A DNA stretch of 64,000 nucleotides from Bifiguratus adelaidae (lineage: Eukaryota > Mucoromycota > Endogonomycetes > Endogonales): assembly GCA_002261195.1 (NCBI GenBank), contig MVBO01000016.1, forward strand, positions 1-64,000, in the 5' to 3' direction. Shown here piece after piece: positions 21,191-33,433 of the stretch. The position numbers and the translations under genes were made by a program. Each line of letters opens with the position of its first letter. Position 1 is the first letter of the stretch. Below the pieces are notes generated by a model. It saw only the letters and a program-made list of their open reading frames with translations. It had not been told where the DNA came from and searched no databases.

Positions 21191-22184
21191 AGTGGATTAA
21201 TTGAAAGCAGAACAAGCTGGGCCGCTTCCAGGCGAGGTCAAGCTCGCTGTTGCTATGGCTAAAACGAGCGACAAAGACGTGGGATGGGTTTATGATATTC
21301 ACCAGTATGTGCGCTCTCCGAGTACCCCTGTGTTTACGTTTATCTGAGATTCAAGCTCACATAACTTACTCGAGCTCGCGTCGCTTTCGTCGACGGTGAT
21401 ACAAAATTTCCTCTACAGCTAGCGGATAAATGTATGTACCTGACAACTATCATGCGCTGCCGGAAACCTGTGTTCACCCATTTCGTGTGTCTGATATCGA
21501 TCTCCATAAGGATGTTCGTGTTTACTTTCCCGACCACATTAGCACTATTAGGTTGATTGGTATTTGCTGCGCACTCGCCATGACTCGAATACAGATGTGC
21601 GCTACGCAGGACCAAAGAATTTTCACCGCAGTGCTGCAACCGAGTATTTGGAAACCGTTTCTTCTGAGTAATTGCTGTGGTTCCAGAGGACAGGACAAGT
21701 GCAATCGTGCTGTTAGTGGATCCCTCGAGGGATTGAGCAGGAAGCGCTAGGCCGAGCGATCTTATGGTATTCTGCGGGAGTCCCTTCACTACAAATAAGA
21801 CTTGCGCATTCGTTGCAACGTTCTATGACCAAAGAATTCTGTGGACAATCTACGCTACTTTTCCAATCTTTACAATGTCGTTTACCACCATATATACCTG
21901 AGGCAGGCATCTGAGCCCTTTCTTTGTTACACGACACTCGTTGTATGGTGACACGCTCGATGAACGCCTGTCGCTACTGACCCTTGGAGCCCTTCTCCGC
22001 ATTGCTTGGCTATCCAAAGGGTGCGTGGAATAAGCCACGCGGCGCATTTTCCAGGCAGCCGGCCCGCCCCATTCGCCGGGTCACTGTCTTGGATCTTGGC
22101 TGACATGGGGTTGATTCTCCTCGACCGTCGCCACTCCCGGCATCTCAATCCTCAACCCTCAAAAGAACCGCCGTGCAAGCTTCC
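21191..22184. other. Intergenic region upstream of the rhodopsin-MFS gene
   Basis: About 1 kb with mixed composition. The minus-strand frame 21340-21789 shows no family features. Nothing assigned. Confidence 0.35.
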
Positions 22185-24789
22185 ATGTTCCTGGACAGCG
22201 TCACAGAAAGCCGCAGTAGAGCCGTCTTCGTTGGCGTGACTGTGACCTTTATTCTCGCCAGCCTTTTCGTCGCCGCGCGCCTCGTCAGCCGCTTCGGCAT
22301 CCTCAAGCATCGCGGCTGGGATGACTACTGCATCGTGCTGGCATGGGTGAGTGAGCCCTCGAGGCTGAGACTGAGACTGATGTATCTGGCAGATCCTCGC
22401 CTTTGGCATGTCCTTCACCGTCGACTTCGCCACCTCCAAGGGCCTGGGGCGCCATGACCGCGACATCCCCGCTGCCTGGGGCCCTCCGCTGCTGGCGGCG
22501 GAATACGCGGCCTTCGTTCTCTACAGTCCGGCGGTGATGGTTACCAAGGCCTCTATCCTCCTCTTCTACCTCAGCTTAGCGCTCAACACGCTCAAGTTCC
22601 TGCGCATCGCCTCCTACGTGAACCTCGCCGTCGTAAATGTCGCCGGCGTCGTACTCACCTTCATCACCGTCTTCCAGTGCCACCCAGTGCAGGCCGCGTA
22701 CAGTCTCGCTGTCGAGAACCCCAGTTGCATTTCCATCGAGAACATTTACCTCGCCTCGGCGCCCATCAACGTCGCTACCGACCTCGCCATCCTCGTCCTG
22801 CCCATCCCCGTGGTGACGGGCATGCGCCTGCCACGGCGGCAGAAGACCATCCTGCTTATGACTTTTATGCTGGGCGTCTTCGTCACCGTCGTCGACGTCG
22901 TGCGCATCTACTACTTGCAGCTGGCGGCCAGCAGCATCGACATGCTAGCCAGTGTCAAGATTACCACGAGTCTAGAGTTCTCCTACAACGGCAGCTTGGC
23001 GCTGCTGTGGTCGGCCGTCGAGGTCAATGTGGGCATCATCTGCGCCTGTATCCCCACCCTGAGGCCGTTGATCAAGCGGTTGGTTCCGGGAATGGCGTCG
23101 GATCGTGCTCGCAACAGGGCAGCGTCGTTCTCGTCGCAAGGGTCCTTCCCTGATTCAAGCAAATACGATGAGCTTCTTCAGCCAAGCTCAGCAACTGGTC
23201 CGGCCGCCGATGCGGAGGATTTGCAGCCGGAATGCGAGGTCCAGCTAGCCGAAAACCAAGAGTACCAGATGAGAATGATAGACGTAATCACCACTCCGAA
23301 CGAGGACCCTAGGACGGTTCTGGAGTTGGCACGAACGCCCTCCCAGCACACCGAATATAACGTCTATTTTGGATTAGTCAACGTGGAACGGCCCAAATGC
23401 ATGCTTTACACACGGGGCTCGGAATCCGTCAAATACTGCACCGTGGTCACCATCCTGTTCTTCCTCATGGGATTCTCCTACGGCCTTCTCAGTGCCCTCA
23501 ACTACAGTGCGATCGCCAGCGTGGTAATTCAAAGTAAGACCCAGGCGACCCAGGTCGTAGGCATGACATCGGCCTATTTCGGCGGCTGCATTTTCGGCCC
23601 TCTCCTCCTCGGGCAATGGGTCCTACGCCACTTCGGATTCAAAGTCACCTTCGTCACCAGCTTGGGTATATACTGCATCGGAACACTCATGTTCTGGCCA
23701 TCTGGAGGTCTGAGGTCCTATCCGGGGTTCGTCGTCTCCAACTTTGTCATCGGGTTCGGTCTGTCTTTATTGGAATTAGCTTCGAACTCCTTTCTTGTGC
23801 TCTGCGGACCACCTCGATACGCTGAATTTCGGCTCCTCATGGCGCGAGGTGTTGGGACGGTCGCCACGGTGTTGAGCCGCCTGCTCGCGGATAGTGTCTT
23901 TTCTGTGAACTTCGTCAGCACCCAAAGCTTGATCGTCGTGCAGTGGACCTACCTAGCCATCGCCCTCTTCACCGTCTTGCTTGCGCTCTTTTTCTACTAC
24001 ATGCCGCTCCCTGAAGCAACCGATTCAGATCTGCAAAGCCAAGCCGAGAAACTGGGGATATACCCTTCGCAGAAATACTTTGGCAGATTACCTGTCCGTT
24101 TCACAACTTTGGCTATGGCGATCCTGTCGATGATCGCCTTAGGCGGCGCATGGGAATGCACCGACATCTTCTTCTCTGACCTCCTCTCCAGCGTCTCTGA
24201 GGTCACCGGCACCTCTCAGAACCTTACGACCGGGAGCTTTTATGTAGGAGCAACTGCCGTATTCGCCACTAGCCAAATCGTCTCTGCCTTCCTGTGCCTC
24301 CTCGTCCCCCCACGCGTCCTCCTGCTCCTAGATATCGCCGGCTGCATGACATTGTCCGCGTTAATGATGGTCCTCGAGGTGCCTTCCGTCAATGACACCA
24401 TGACTCTGGGGTTCTTCGTCGTCATCTTTGAGGGACCCATCTTTTCCTTAATTTTCGCCATCGGACTGCGCGGCCTCGGCAGGTGGAGCAAGCTCGCTGC
24501 CTCCTTATTAATCAGCACTTGGGGCCTTGGCGCTTGCGTCTTCCCCGTTGTCATGTTGGCCGTGCTGCAGGACCCCAGCCATTCCATCCAATACTCGTTC
24601 TGTGTCACCGTCGCTCTCTTCGCTGCTGGGACCCTTTCACCGCTCTACCTCAACCTGTTCCGCGCCGCGCGAGACCAGGACGCGGGAGCGGCCCAGCGGC
24701 TCCCGCGAAGGACCTGCCGTTGGCGGCACACTGAAGAGGTGGTATTGGAACGGTCCTTAGGACGGTTTCGCCAGAACACCGGGGAGTAG
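22185..24789 (+). CDS. Fungal rhodopsin-domain / FucP-like MFS fusion membrane protein
   Basis: Two exons, 22185-22346 and 22393-24789, with a 46-base intron, encode 852 residues. Residues 1-290 carry seven hydrophobic segments of the fungal rhodopsin (PTH11-related) domain, e.g. AARLVSRFGILKHRGWDDYC, YLASAPINVATDLAILVLPI, and ALLWSAVEVNVGIICACIPT. A polar linker of about 110 residues leads into PKCMLYTRGSESVKYCTVV and about 12 further helices of an L-fucose-permease-like MFS (FFLMGFSYGLLSALN; RLPVRFTTLAMAILS). Both modules lie in one continuous exon, so the join is not an annotation artefact. A membrane sensor tied to a transporter is an inference. Codon and base composition are much richer in GC than the neighbours (38 of 60 bases in 22741-22800), suggesting transfer or a distinct genome compartment. 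Confidence 0.85.
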
Positions 24790-26672
24790 AACAAGCAACT
24801 GGACAACCTCTGTTTATGAAAGTGGTGTCAGGAGGTGAAATGAGGAGTATCGACAAGCTCGTCGTCAGCATCGCCGAAAGGCCTTGGCAGGTCGAGAGTC
24901 CAACACATGCGCAAGTCCCCCGGGTCTCCCTCGATGTTTCAAAGAGCCCTTCTCAATGTGGATGCCTCCGCCAAGAGCTTTCGTCGGTCTTTCCATATTT
25001 CGTGCGCGAATACACTCCTCTGGACGTCCAATCTAATCATTCTCCCGGAGTTTATGACGTCTACCAGGTTCAAAAAGCGTCGCAAGCCTTTGCACGTGCA
25101 AAGATGGGGTGATGACTCCAAGAACGATAGCGATGACGAATACAAACTTCGGGCGCGTCTTGAAAAGGCGAGAGCATACGGCAAGGGGACGTCCAAATCA
25201 GAACCAAGGAGTTCACGTCAAAGCAATGTCTGCGAGTCACCTCTGTGTGATGAGAAAATAAATAACAAGTTGGATGATTCTTGTTTTGATGCGTTGAACA
25301 TTTATTGGCATTGCCTCCATATACCTGATTGCAGACTGTTTCCCTTCCATGATCCTGATCCTGATTCTGCAGTGAATTGACTGGCTTTGATGTCAAAAAT
25401 TCTATCGAATATGTCTCTCTATGCAAGATGTTTCGTCCTCTCTCCAACGCGTACTCTTGAATTCTAATAGCTCAACATACCTCTGGTGCCCACTCGTAGC
25501 AATAGCCTCCACAGACTGGGCGTGCTCTTCTCTGTATAACCCAAGCTAACTGATTCGAAATTATATCGTGCGCTCAAATGTAGGTAGAACGGACAAGTGC
25601 AACTCCACCTGCGCGAGGTGTAGTCATCTTCAAGAAGTGAGTCGCTGAAAATGAGTCGTAACTGCGTGTTTAGGGCGAGCAGCGAAGGCGACATGTTAAG
25701 AGAGATTCCGTTTGGCGAGAGTCTCAAGGCAGACAACGCTTATGTCAAGGGACGCGCTCCTTGCTTCTGCTTCCAGCTTTCCTAGTGCTAGAAGGTACAA
25801 AGCATGAGCTTATCTTCCTATTGTCATCGCTACCGGTGCCATTCCATTCGGACGATGTGGCCATGACAACGCAGAGATACGCTCACAATATGCCTGCAGG
25901 AGTACAGCGGAACCCGACAAAGTATGATGTCTTTGAGTTGCTCCAAGACAAGACAAGACTTGCAGCTAAAACAATGTACATCAACATTTTTCAATCCCTT
26001 TGAAAGATCTCAGTGTGAGCTAGAGACTATACATGCGTGTCATTATTGCGATATCCCGCTTGACTTGGCAGAGATGGCATGTCTCCTTGTTCCGACAGCC
26101 ACCTCAGACCATGCTTGCCCGAACGTTGGCACGCGACAACCATTAAGTATTTGACCCCTTGTTCGTCAAACCGACTGTACAGGGATAAGATACAGATAAT
26201 CTATTGTTGAGTTGTATATAGATCGAATACCCCTTATCCTCTGTCCAAAGGTTTCAAAGACTCTCGCGAAGAGATTCGATCCGACATTGCCTTGCTTCAG
26301 ATGTCTGCATGGGATCGGACCGATGGGTATGAAATAGGAAGACAAGTGCCGGCGCAATCCAACGACAAGCCTTAGAGCTGCCCTGCTCCAGTTCAGCATG
26401 CTATGATGTATCTATACAGTCTGAAGAAGCTTCAACCATGGAAACGGTTCGAAATAGTCATTGATATGCCAGGCTGTACATTCGGTATCACTGGGGGAAT
26501 CAAAACTGACGGGAAGAGGTCCACTTCGATGTTGGTAGAGATGATGTTGTGATGGATATTTTTGGGGGCTTCCTGGTGTACACGTACAGGTTACGTGATT
26601 CCGTCCACTTATTTGGTAAATTGCGGGGCTAATACGTTTTTCTTTCCCCACAGCATCCATGTCCTAGCATTG
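24790..26672. other. Intergenic; one doubtful small ORF
   Basis: About 1.9 kb. A plus-strand frame at 24907-25380 (157 codons) has a basic stretch (RFKKRRKPL) then an acidic-lysine segment (DDSKNDSDDEYKLRARLEKA) and could be a small nuclear protein or chance. The rest, including the TF promoter, holds nothing I recognise. Confidence 0.3.
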
Positions 26673-29165
26673 ATGTCTGGGGAGATGATGCAAGCGTGTG
26701 ATCGCTGTCATCGACGAAAGTCTCGCTGTGATAGAATTATCCCTGCGTGTAGCCAATGTCAGAAGGCGAAAGTATCGTGCGTTTATAGCGACAGGTCAAA
26801 GCAGCCGACGTATCGGCGAGAATTTGTAGAGAGACTTGAACGACGACTGCGGAAGGCGGAAGCAAAGAATGCAGCATTGACGAGGAGATGGGCCATGACG
26901 CAAGCGGATGGCCCGCAATCTGTACATCCATCTTCGCTTTCACCTCGAGCCATGGCAGAGACGCTGCAAGAGAATGGTCGTACAGCATCTCCGGATCGGC
27001 AAAGTCCGGACAAGAGTATCGAGGACGATCAAAATGATGTGTCAAGCGAAGTATCCTTTCTATCTCTGAATGCTGCAGGAGAGCGACAGTTCCTTGGATC
27101 TGCCAGTGGCGTCCTATTCGCAGATTTGGTACGGGCAACTGTCGATTCAGCGGCACCTGACAGTCATCATGCGACATGGCGGGAAAGAGACGATGATGTG
27201 GGTAACAACGTTCGTAGCGTCACTGTCAGGGGGCCTATCACGACTGTGAGTAAAGAAGCTTTACCACCATTAAATATAGCGATGGAGCTGGTCTCTGGCT
27301 ACTTTTCACACGATCATGTCTCTTACCCGTTTCTTCATTGTCCTACAATCATGCACGCCGTTGGTCTTATCTACTCGGATCCATCCTTCTATGCGGAGAA
27401 CCATTTTGCGGCTTTTGCCTTCGATATGATGTTAGCCATAGCCACGGCGAACGTCTACAAATTTGACCTGCGCTTGCTACCAGGCGCAGAAAGTCATCAC
27501 GAACGAGCGATGCTTCGGATAAACGAAGTCCTCCGCGCGGGAGGAATCAAACCATTGCAATCCATTTTACTGCTCTGTCAGTACCGTATGTGCAGTTCCA
27601 TTCAGGATACTTCGGCAAGTGCGTCATTCTGCAACCACTGATCTAAAGACGACTGTACTGATCAGCTGCATAGGTATGTGGCACCTAGTAGGGATCGCCG
27701 TGCGAATGAGCCTAGAATTGGGCTTGCATCGGGAATCTATTTATGAGGTGAGGCCACCACGAAGTGAATCCCAAGTGGAGGATCCAGAATTTGTCATTTC
27801 GCGCGAAGTAAGACGGCGTTGTTTTTGGTGTGTCTTTGCTCTTGATAGGTAGGTACATTCCTCAAATGAGAGCAGTCGTCTCATTCAATGTCCAGGATCG
27901 TGAGCATCACTCTAGGAAGACCTCTTGCGCTGCGAATGGAGGATATCGATGTCCAACTGCCCTCTACGGATGATACCGTTTCTCATTCTCATGCACCTGA
28001 TCTGGACAACTTGAACAGTGGTCTTCCATCTCCCATGACGAATGGTACACCACTCGACGATTCAAATAGGTCGGATCGTCTGTCCCCAACTGCCGAAAGC
28101 AACATTCAAATCTCAATTTTTGTTCACATTGTAAGGTACAGAATTCTTTGTGGCAAGATATTGGTGTCCTTGCACGCTAGTAAGCCTCCTGCGGGTCATT
28201 CAGAACGTGATATTTGCAACCTGCGCGACCAGCTTGCGATTGAACTTGACGAATGGCGGCAGCAGACAGATCTTTTACGTTTCTCAGATGTGCATCTCTG
28301 TTCAACCCGTTTTCAAGCTCGATCGTCCTTTTCCGCAAAGGAATGGTATGAGCTTCTATACCATAATGCGATCCTCATGCTATACCGACCGTCCCCCATG
28401 CTATCTGGGTTCACAAAAGATGGCGCAACTCTACACAAAATCCTAAATTCTGCCCGACAATCAATCTCCCTCTACGCCTATCTTCATCGATCAAGAAAGA
28501 TCAATTATTCTTGGATCACTCTTCACTCTGTATTCATGGCTGGTCTCTCATATATATACGCCGTTGGCCGTCACTTTCGCGAGCGACGAAAAGCGAACGC
28601 GACAGGAGATAACACAGCTAGTCAAGGGCTCCTTCTTTCCCCAGAACCCAATGCCATCGACATCGTCAATGTGACACGCGCTTGCTCCAACCTTTTGGTC
28701 GCTATTTCCGAACGTTGGAATGCTCCCCGTAATTGCTACGAGGTCTTCGACAGGCTCAGCAATGCGGTTGTGGCAGACGCCATCTATTTACAATCCATGC
28801 CCAGTGGTCATCAACGAGAATCATCCACATCGTTGAATCAGAGTCCACAGCGTCACTTACCGGCTGCTTTGCCCGATATCAGTGGTGCCAACCCAGGTGT
28901 CGTGTTTTATGCCAACGACGATGTGTCAGCCGGCGCCCCATTCTTCAACTATCAGAATGGCACGCCATTGACGATAGATAACGAATTCCGTAACTGCTTT
29001 GACGACCTGCAGAATCTTTACCATCAGCAGTATGTCGATGATCCGGTTATGCGGCTTTCACAGGACTGGCTCGGAGAGATTGAGGGGTTTGATTCCATGT
29101 TCAGGCCGCCCATGTCCTCTACTATTCAGTTTGCTATGCAGGAACATGGCCACCGCAGCAATTAA
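26673..29165 (+). CDS. Zn2Cys6 transcription factor with fungal-specific domain
   Basis: Three exons, 26673-27618, 27674-27848 and 27896-29165, give 796 residues. The N-terminus has six cysteines spaced CX2CX6CX6CX2CX6C (from about residue 8), a binuclear zinc cluster, followed by a basic linker and an ERLERRLRKAEAK coiled-coil dimerisation helix. The middle matches the Fungal_trans domain: a YPFLHCPT segment, then WHLVGIAVRMSLELGLHRE across intron 1 and RRRCFWCVFALDR across intron 2, with ITLGRPLAL after it. Such proteins bind CGG triplets and regulate catabolic genes in the nucleus. The AtuA-type gene starts downstream in convergent orientation, making it a candidate regulator of the AtuA/PrpD/MFS group. 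No lesions seen. Confidence 0.9.
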
Positions 29166-29374
29166 CCGTTTTCAATGGGATGCCAAATATCCCGGACGAT
29201 ACCCGCCATTGCTCATGAAGACCAAAACATTGGACTTGTGCACTTGCCTCGCGTAGATATTGTACTCGTTCTGTAGACAGTTTAAATCTATCTCCACTAA
29301 TATATATTGCGCAATAATGACTTGCACTACGGCCTGTGCCACTGCCTGCAAACACGTCATCGAATCTCCTATAC

Positions 29375-31519
29375 TCAGATCCATCCACGCTCGAGGAATC
29401 GGACTGGAACGTCCACAATCCTGCTCCTCAAATATTCACCGATGCCTTTCCCGAGACCGTCAATCCGCGCACTGCTCGCTATACCCCCATCGAGAAAATC
29501 AAGGACACGACTATACAGTATCACACCAAGTGGGCACACAGCAACAAAGAATTCATCGATGCAAAAGTGAAGGTAAAGGAGAATGGCAAAAGGTGAGAAC
29601 TCGGCTTAAATTGGCGTTGAATGCAATGACTTACAAATGGACAGCCAATATGTTTGGAAATTCACACCTCTCCACGCGTCGACGCTCGTCTCCTCTCGAC
29701 CAGTCCTCTCCAAAAAGCTCCTTCAGCCGCGGAATGGTGAGAAAACTTTGTAGCCACGGATACTCATCCTCGTATCGCACAAAAAATCCGATATTAGAAT
29801 TGTTGGCCTTGTCGCCAGAGCGAGCGTGCACAATGCTCCCGAGGGGCGCTTGTTGAGTCGATCCGAATACTTCCAGCTTCACGGGATGTGCTGCTTCATA
29901 TGATGGCCGGTTGGTGGGATACACGGCAGTCTTGGATGGAGGCGAAATGTCAATCGTCTTTTTGAGAGGAAGGATAACCTGGTGATGTAGGGCTGCCAGA
30001 GAGACGGTGGCCGGAAAGATTTCCATAAACGCCTTGGGCTCCATGGTTCGAAAATCCAGGCTCATATGGTATCCTAGAGGTCAAGAGGTCAGCACATTGC
30101 CTGATCAACTCGGTGTACGCAGGGAGAACCAATGAATTTGGCCGTCAATCTTACCTGGATAACTTTGCATCCTAAGCGCGTAGATTGGGATCTTGAACTT
30201 CTCAGCACAGATATCTTCTTTGCGCCTGGCTTGCGCAAAGACTCGGAGAAATACGGTTCCACTTTGCTGCGAGTGAGGATTCTCCGGTTGCGATCCGTAC
30301 AACTCCACGCTGAACTTGCTGAACTTGTTATCTCTGAATGTGTGATACAGTTGATTCTTCAACATTTGCGCTTTTTCCACGACATCGAGTCCATTGATGT
30401 AAAAGTTGGCTTCAGCCTGATAACCTCCAGGCGCGGCAATCATTGCCTTTGTCGTGGGAGGTGGTGGATATCCCACGACACCAGAAACATAGACGCAGTT
30501 CGGCTGCTCAGCTTGTTTAATGCTGATTTTGGATAGGTCAGCCACCACATCTGGATTGAGATACAGCTCGCCTTGAAGTTCATAGAGCAGTTATGCTGTC
30601 ACGTTGAACTTGTTGACAACTCCGGCAGACTTTTCAGCCTTGGTAATGACACATGAACCTGTAGGAAGGATCTCAGCGATAGGAAATCCCAAGTCAACGA
30701 GATTGGGAAGAAATTCCTTGAAGCCAGAGAAGTTGGCGCCTGTTATGTATGCCCCACATTCGATGAGGTCTAGAGAACGTCAATCGACAGCAGGGCGATG
30801 AGGATAAGATTATTAACGCTTGAGCCTACTCACGCCCAGCCGCCAGCGCGCCTGCTAGTTGATCGAAATCGTCTTCCTTCCAATTATACCACCATGCGGC
30901 TGCTGCGACCACAGGTGAGGCGTCTAAAGCACAAAAGATCTCAACCACTGGCGACGTTGACGATTCTCGACTTACCCGTCACTCGTCCGCATATGACGAT
31001 ATCCGCTCCGGCCTTTAAGGCGGCGACAATGCCCCAACCTCCAATGTAGGCATTTCCGCAATGGGGTTCTAAATGCCAATCTTTCAAGAGTAGCTCTTCG
31101 TGATCGAGATGAGGGAACGTAACCACTCCCCGAGACTTTGACTGCCGGACGAGATCGGAAATGTCATCACCAACGACCGATGCAACGACTGTGTTTCTGT
31201 GCCCACGCGCCTCGCAAAGTTCTTGAACCTTGCGGGTGAGTGAGGCAGTATTGAGTGCTCCGGCATTGGTCACCACTTTGATACCTCTCGCTACGATGGC
31301 ATCGAGACATTCCTCTAGCTGCGACAGAAACCCAGCCTCGTATCCTAGCTCTGGGTTTTCGCGCTTTGTAATCGCGTTCCAGGCGATATTCATTTCCGAT
31401 AGCCAGTCGCCAGTGATGACATTGACAGCGCCTTCCGCCACCATGCGGGCCATCGCATGCGGGTTGTCGCCCGTTGCGCCAGAGACATTGCCGATCCTGA
31501 TGGTCGGTTTGGAAACCAT
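29375..31519 (-). pseudogene. AtuA-type (DUF1446) protein, complete but for one internal TAA
   Basis: Five exons (30976-31519, 30834-30923, 30155-30769, 29635-30073, 29375-29510) splice in phase to 608 codons, the expected size of fungal acyclic-terpene-utilisation AtuA-like proteins. Landmarks include RIGNVSGATGDNP, GGWGIVAALKAGADIVICGR, LAAGHLIECGAYITG and the C-terminal ARSGDKANNSNIGFF followed by GIASSARIDGLGKGIGEYLR. Exon 3 holds one TAA at 30591-30593, between FNVTA and LLYELQG, where relatives have Gln; CAA-to-TAA would explain it. Bacterial AtuA functions in citronellol/geraniol breakdown; the fungal substrate is unknown. It lies next to MmgE/PrpD and a sugar-type MFS. Either a very recent pseudogene or a sequence error, since nothing else is damaged. 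Confidence 0.85.
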
Positions 31520-31713
31520 AGTAGATTGAGCAATGGATAGAGAAGAGAAATGCGCTTTTTAAGTCTTTTGACACCATCATTCGACAGCTTGACCCGATCC
31601 GGATAGGTTTCTACCACTAGGTAGTTCCCCAATAGACTCAATTCGTTCCGCTAGCATTGCGTCCATAGAACGCGCATTGCTTGCTGGTCTTTGACGGTCG
31701 GATTGGGCATCGG

Positions 31714-31734
31714 CAGCCGACAGCCGACAGCCGA
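31714..31734. promoter_or_regulatory. Three tandem CAGCCGA units upstream of AtuA
   Basis: Three perfect 7-base copies (31714-31720, 31721-31727, 31728-31734) lie about 200 bases upstream of the AtuA start. They are preceded by further CGG triplets (near 31697 and 31711). CGG/CCG triplets are the usual half-sites of Zn2Cys6 regulators, and one is encoded nearby, so this is a candidate operator. It could also be a simple microsatellite. Confidence 0.35.
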
Positions 31735-32037
31735 AATTGGCATTATCCATTCTGGATCAAACCAGGTCCAACGTACTTGAATCAGGGATCAATGATGTGG
31801 ATAAAGTAATGAACGCGAATATAGGCAAATGGAGACGACGTTGACGGCTTTAATTTATATGGAGAGATATTGCAAGTCAGAGTGCAACCAGGCGACGAAA
31901 CCAAATTTAAGATAATACGGATGTCCTTCCCCGGGAATGCAAAATGCGTTATTAGTCTATGATGATTAAGAATTAGGAAGGTAGTGTCGCTTGGGCCGTT
32001 CCTATGCTCGGACGCGACCAACTATGGCATTATGTGT

Positions 32038-33433
32038 TTACAATACACTTGCTATTTCCGCAACATCTTGTGCAGATTCTAGATTCCAGCACGCAACGCT
32101 GGCTCGATCTACCACTTTTGCGTCTCCTAACACGAGCATTGCCTGATCTTTGAACTTTTCCTCCAGTTGCTCGTTCGTCATTGGTACTTCAAGGCTGCCG
32201 ACAGCGTGATGTATATGCTTTTCAAATTGTCGCCCGCCCTTCACCGTCACTGTTAGAATTGCTTCGTCCGCTCTGAGATTAGAGTCCGCTGTAGCCTGCA
32301 TCTTGTCTCTAATGTTAACGACCAAGGCGTCTTTGACGGCGGAGTCCGCGTATTGTGCGACCCCGGCTTTAGCGTATACCAGGCCCACAGCACCGGAATG
32401 GTAGACGCTGAATTTTCCTTGAAGCCCGTCTTGCGGTTGCCTCTTGCCTGTAAGTTCCAGGACGAGAGGATGAACCTTTGCTTGAATGTCCTCGACTTCG
32501 GAAACGTCGATTCCAGCATTTTTCAGTTCACGATGCAACTGGATGCAACCATCAATAATCGGATGACACACTATACCGCACGGAAACGGTTTGAAAGCAT
32601 TTTCGGAAATCTCCCAGGTCTTGCCTAACGAATTGACCTGGTCTGACAAGTCATTTGAAGTACTGACAACATTAGCCCATCCTCTCTTGGACTCTAAAGC
32701 TTGCATTGAGCTGGTATATCCATTCGAAGCCAGAATAGCCGAGAGCAGACCACATTGCGCCGCTCTACCCGGATGGAAAGATTTGGTGTGAGACCCAAAC
32801 ATGTCTCGTAACCCAACCACTTGTGTTGCGGCTATTCCAATTGCGTGCTGCATCGCCGGGACATCCAATCCCATGAGCTTGCCAACAGCGGCCGCCGCTC
32901 CAATGGACCCTGTTGTACCCGTGATATGCCTATGTTTGTCAATACCCCGATTGGGCGAGTCCACCTGTCGAGACATACCAGCCAATGTCATAGTGATTGG
33001 GCCACACTGCAAGTCCGACCTTGCATTCTACCTCTATACCGGCAACGAGAGCGACAATGAAGTCTCTACCTGAAACTGGACGTTTCCATTCGGCGTATGC
33101 CAATAAAGCTGAGCAGACTGGTCCACTAGGATGGATGATGGTCTTGAGATGTGTATCGTCGAAATCATGAACGTGGGAAGCAATCCCATTGAAAAGGGCA
33201 GCGTGCTGGGCATCGGACTTCACACAACCTTGGTAGCCAAGCACAGAAGACGTACTGGGTCCGACAAAAGGCTGGAGCGACTCGCGGGCAATTTTTGCTG
33301 CTTCGTGATTACTGCCGCCTATTGTGCAACCGGCCCAGTTGTAGAAACTGCGAACAGCAGCCGACACTACATCCCTTGGCAAATGCTGATATTGCAGGCC
33401 AACCACCCATGTGGCCACAGAAGATGTTGCCAT
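32038..33433 (-). CDS. MmgE/PrpD family enzyme
   Basis: Two exons, 32979-33433 and 32038-32929, with a 49-base intron splicing GWHITGTTGS, give 448 residues, normal for the family. Family marks: HVHDFDDTH (the conserved DFDD active-site segment), WPNHYDIGWH, ITGTTGSIGAAAAVGKLMGLD, SHTKSFHPGRAAQCGLLSA (conserved Lys and His) and FKPFPCGIVCHPIID. Members include 2-methylcitrate dehydratase and cis-aconitate decarboxylase; the exact reaction cannot be read here. No mitochondrial targeting peptide is obvious, so a cytosolic location is likely. It is encoded on the same strand as the AtuA-type gene and diverges from the sugar-porter MFS, which supports a shared carboxylate or terpenoid catabolic role. 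Confidence 0.88.

Noticed and set aside
32939-33012. Frame break in MmgE/PrpD
   Set aside because: Explained by a 49-base intron (32930-32978) that restores the conserved GWHITGTTG.
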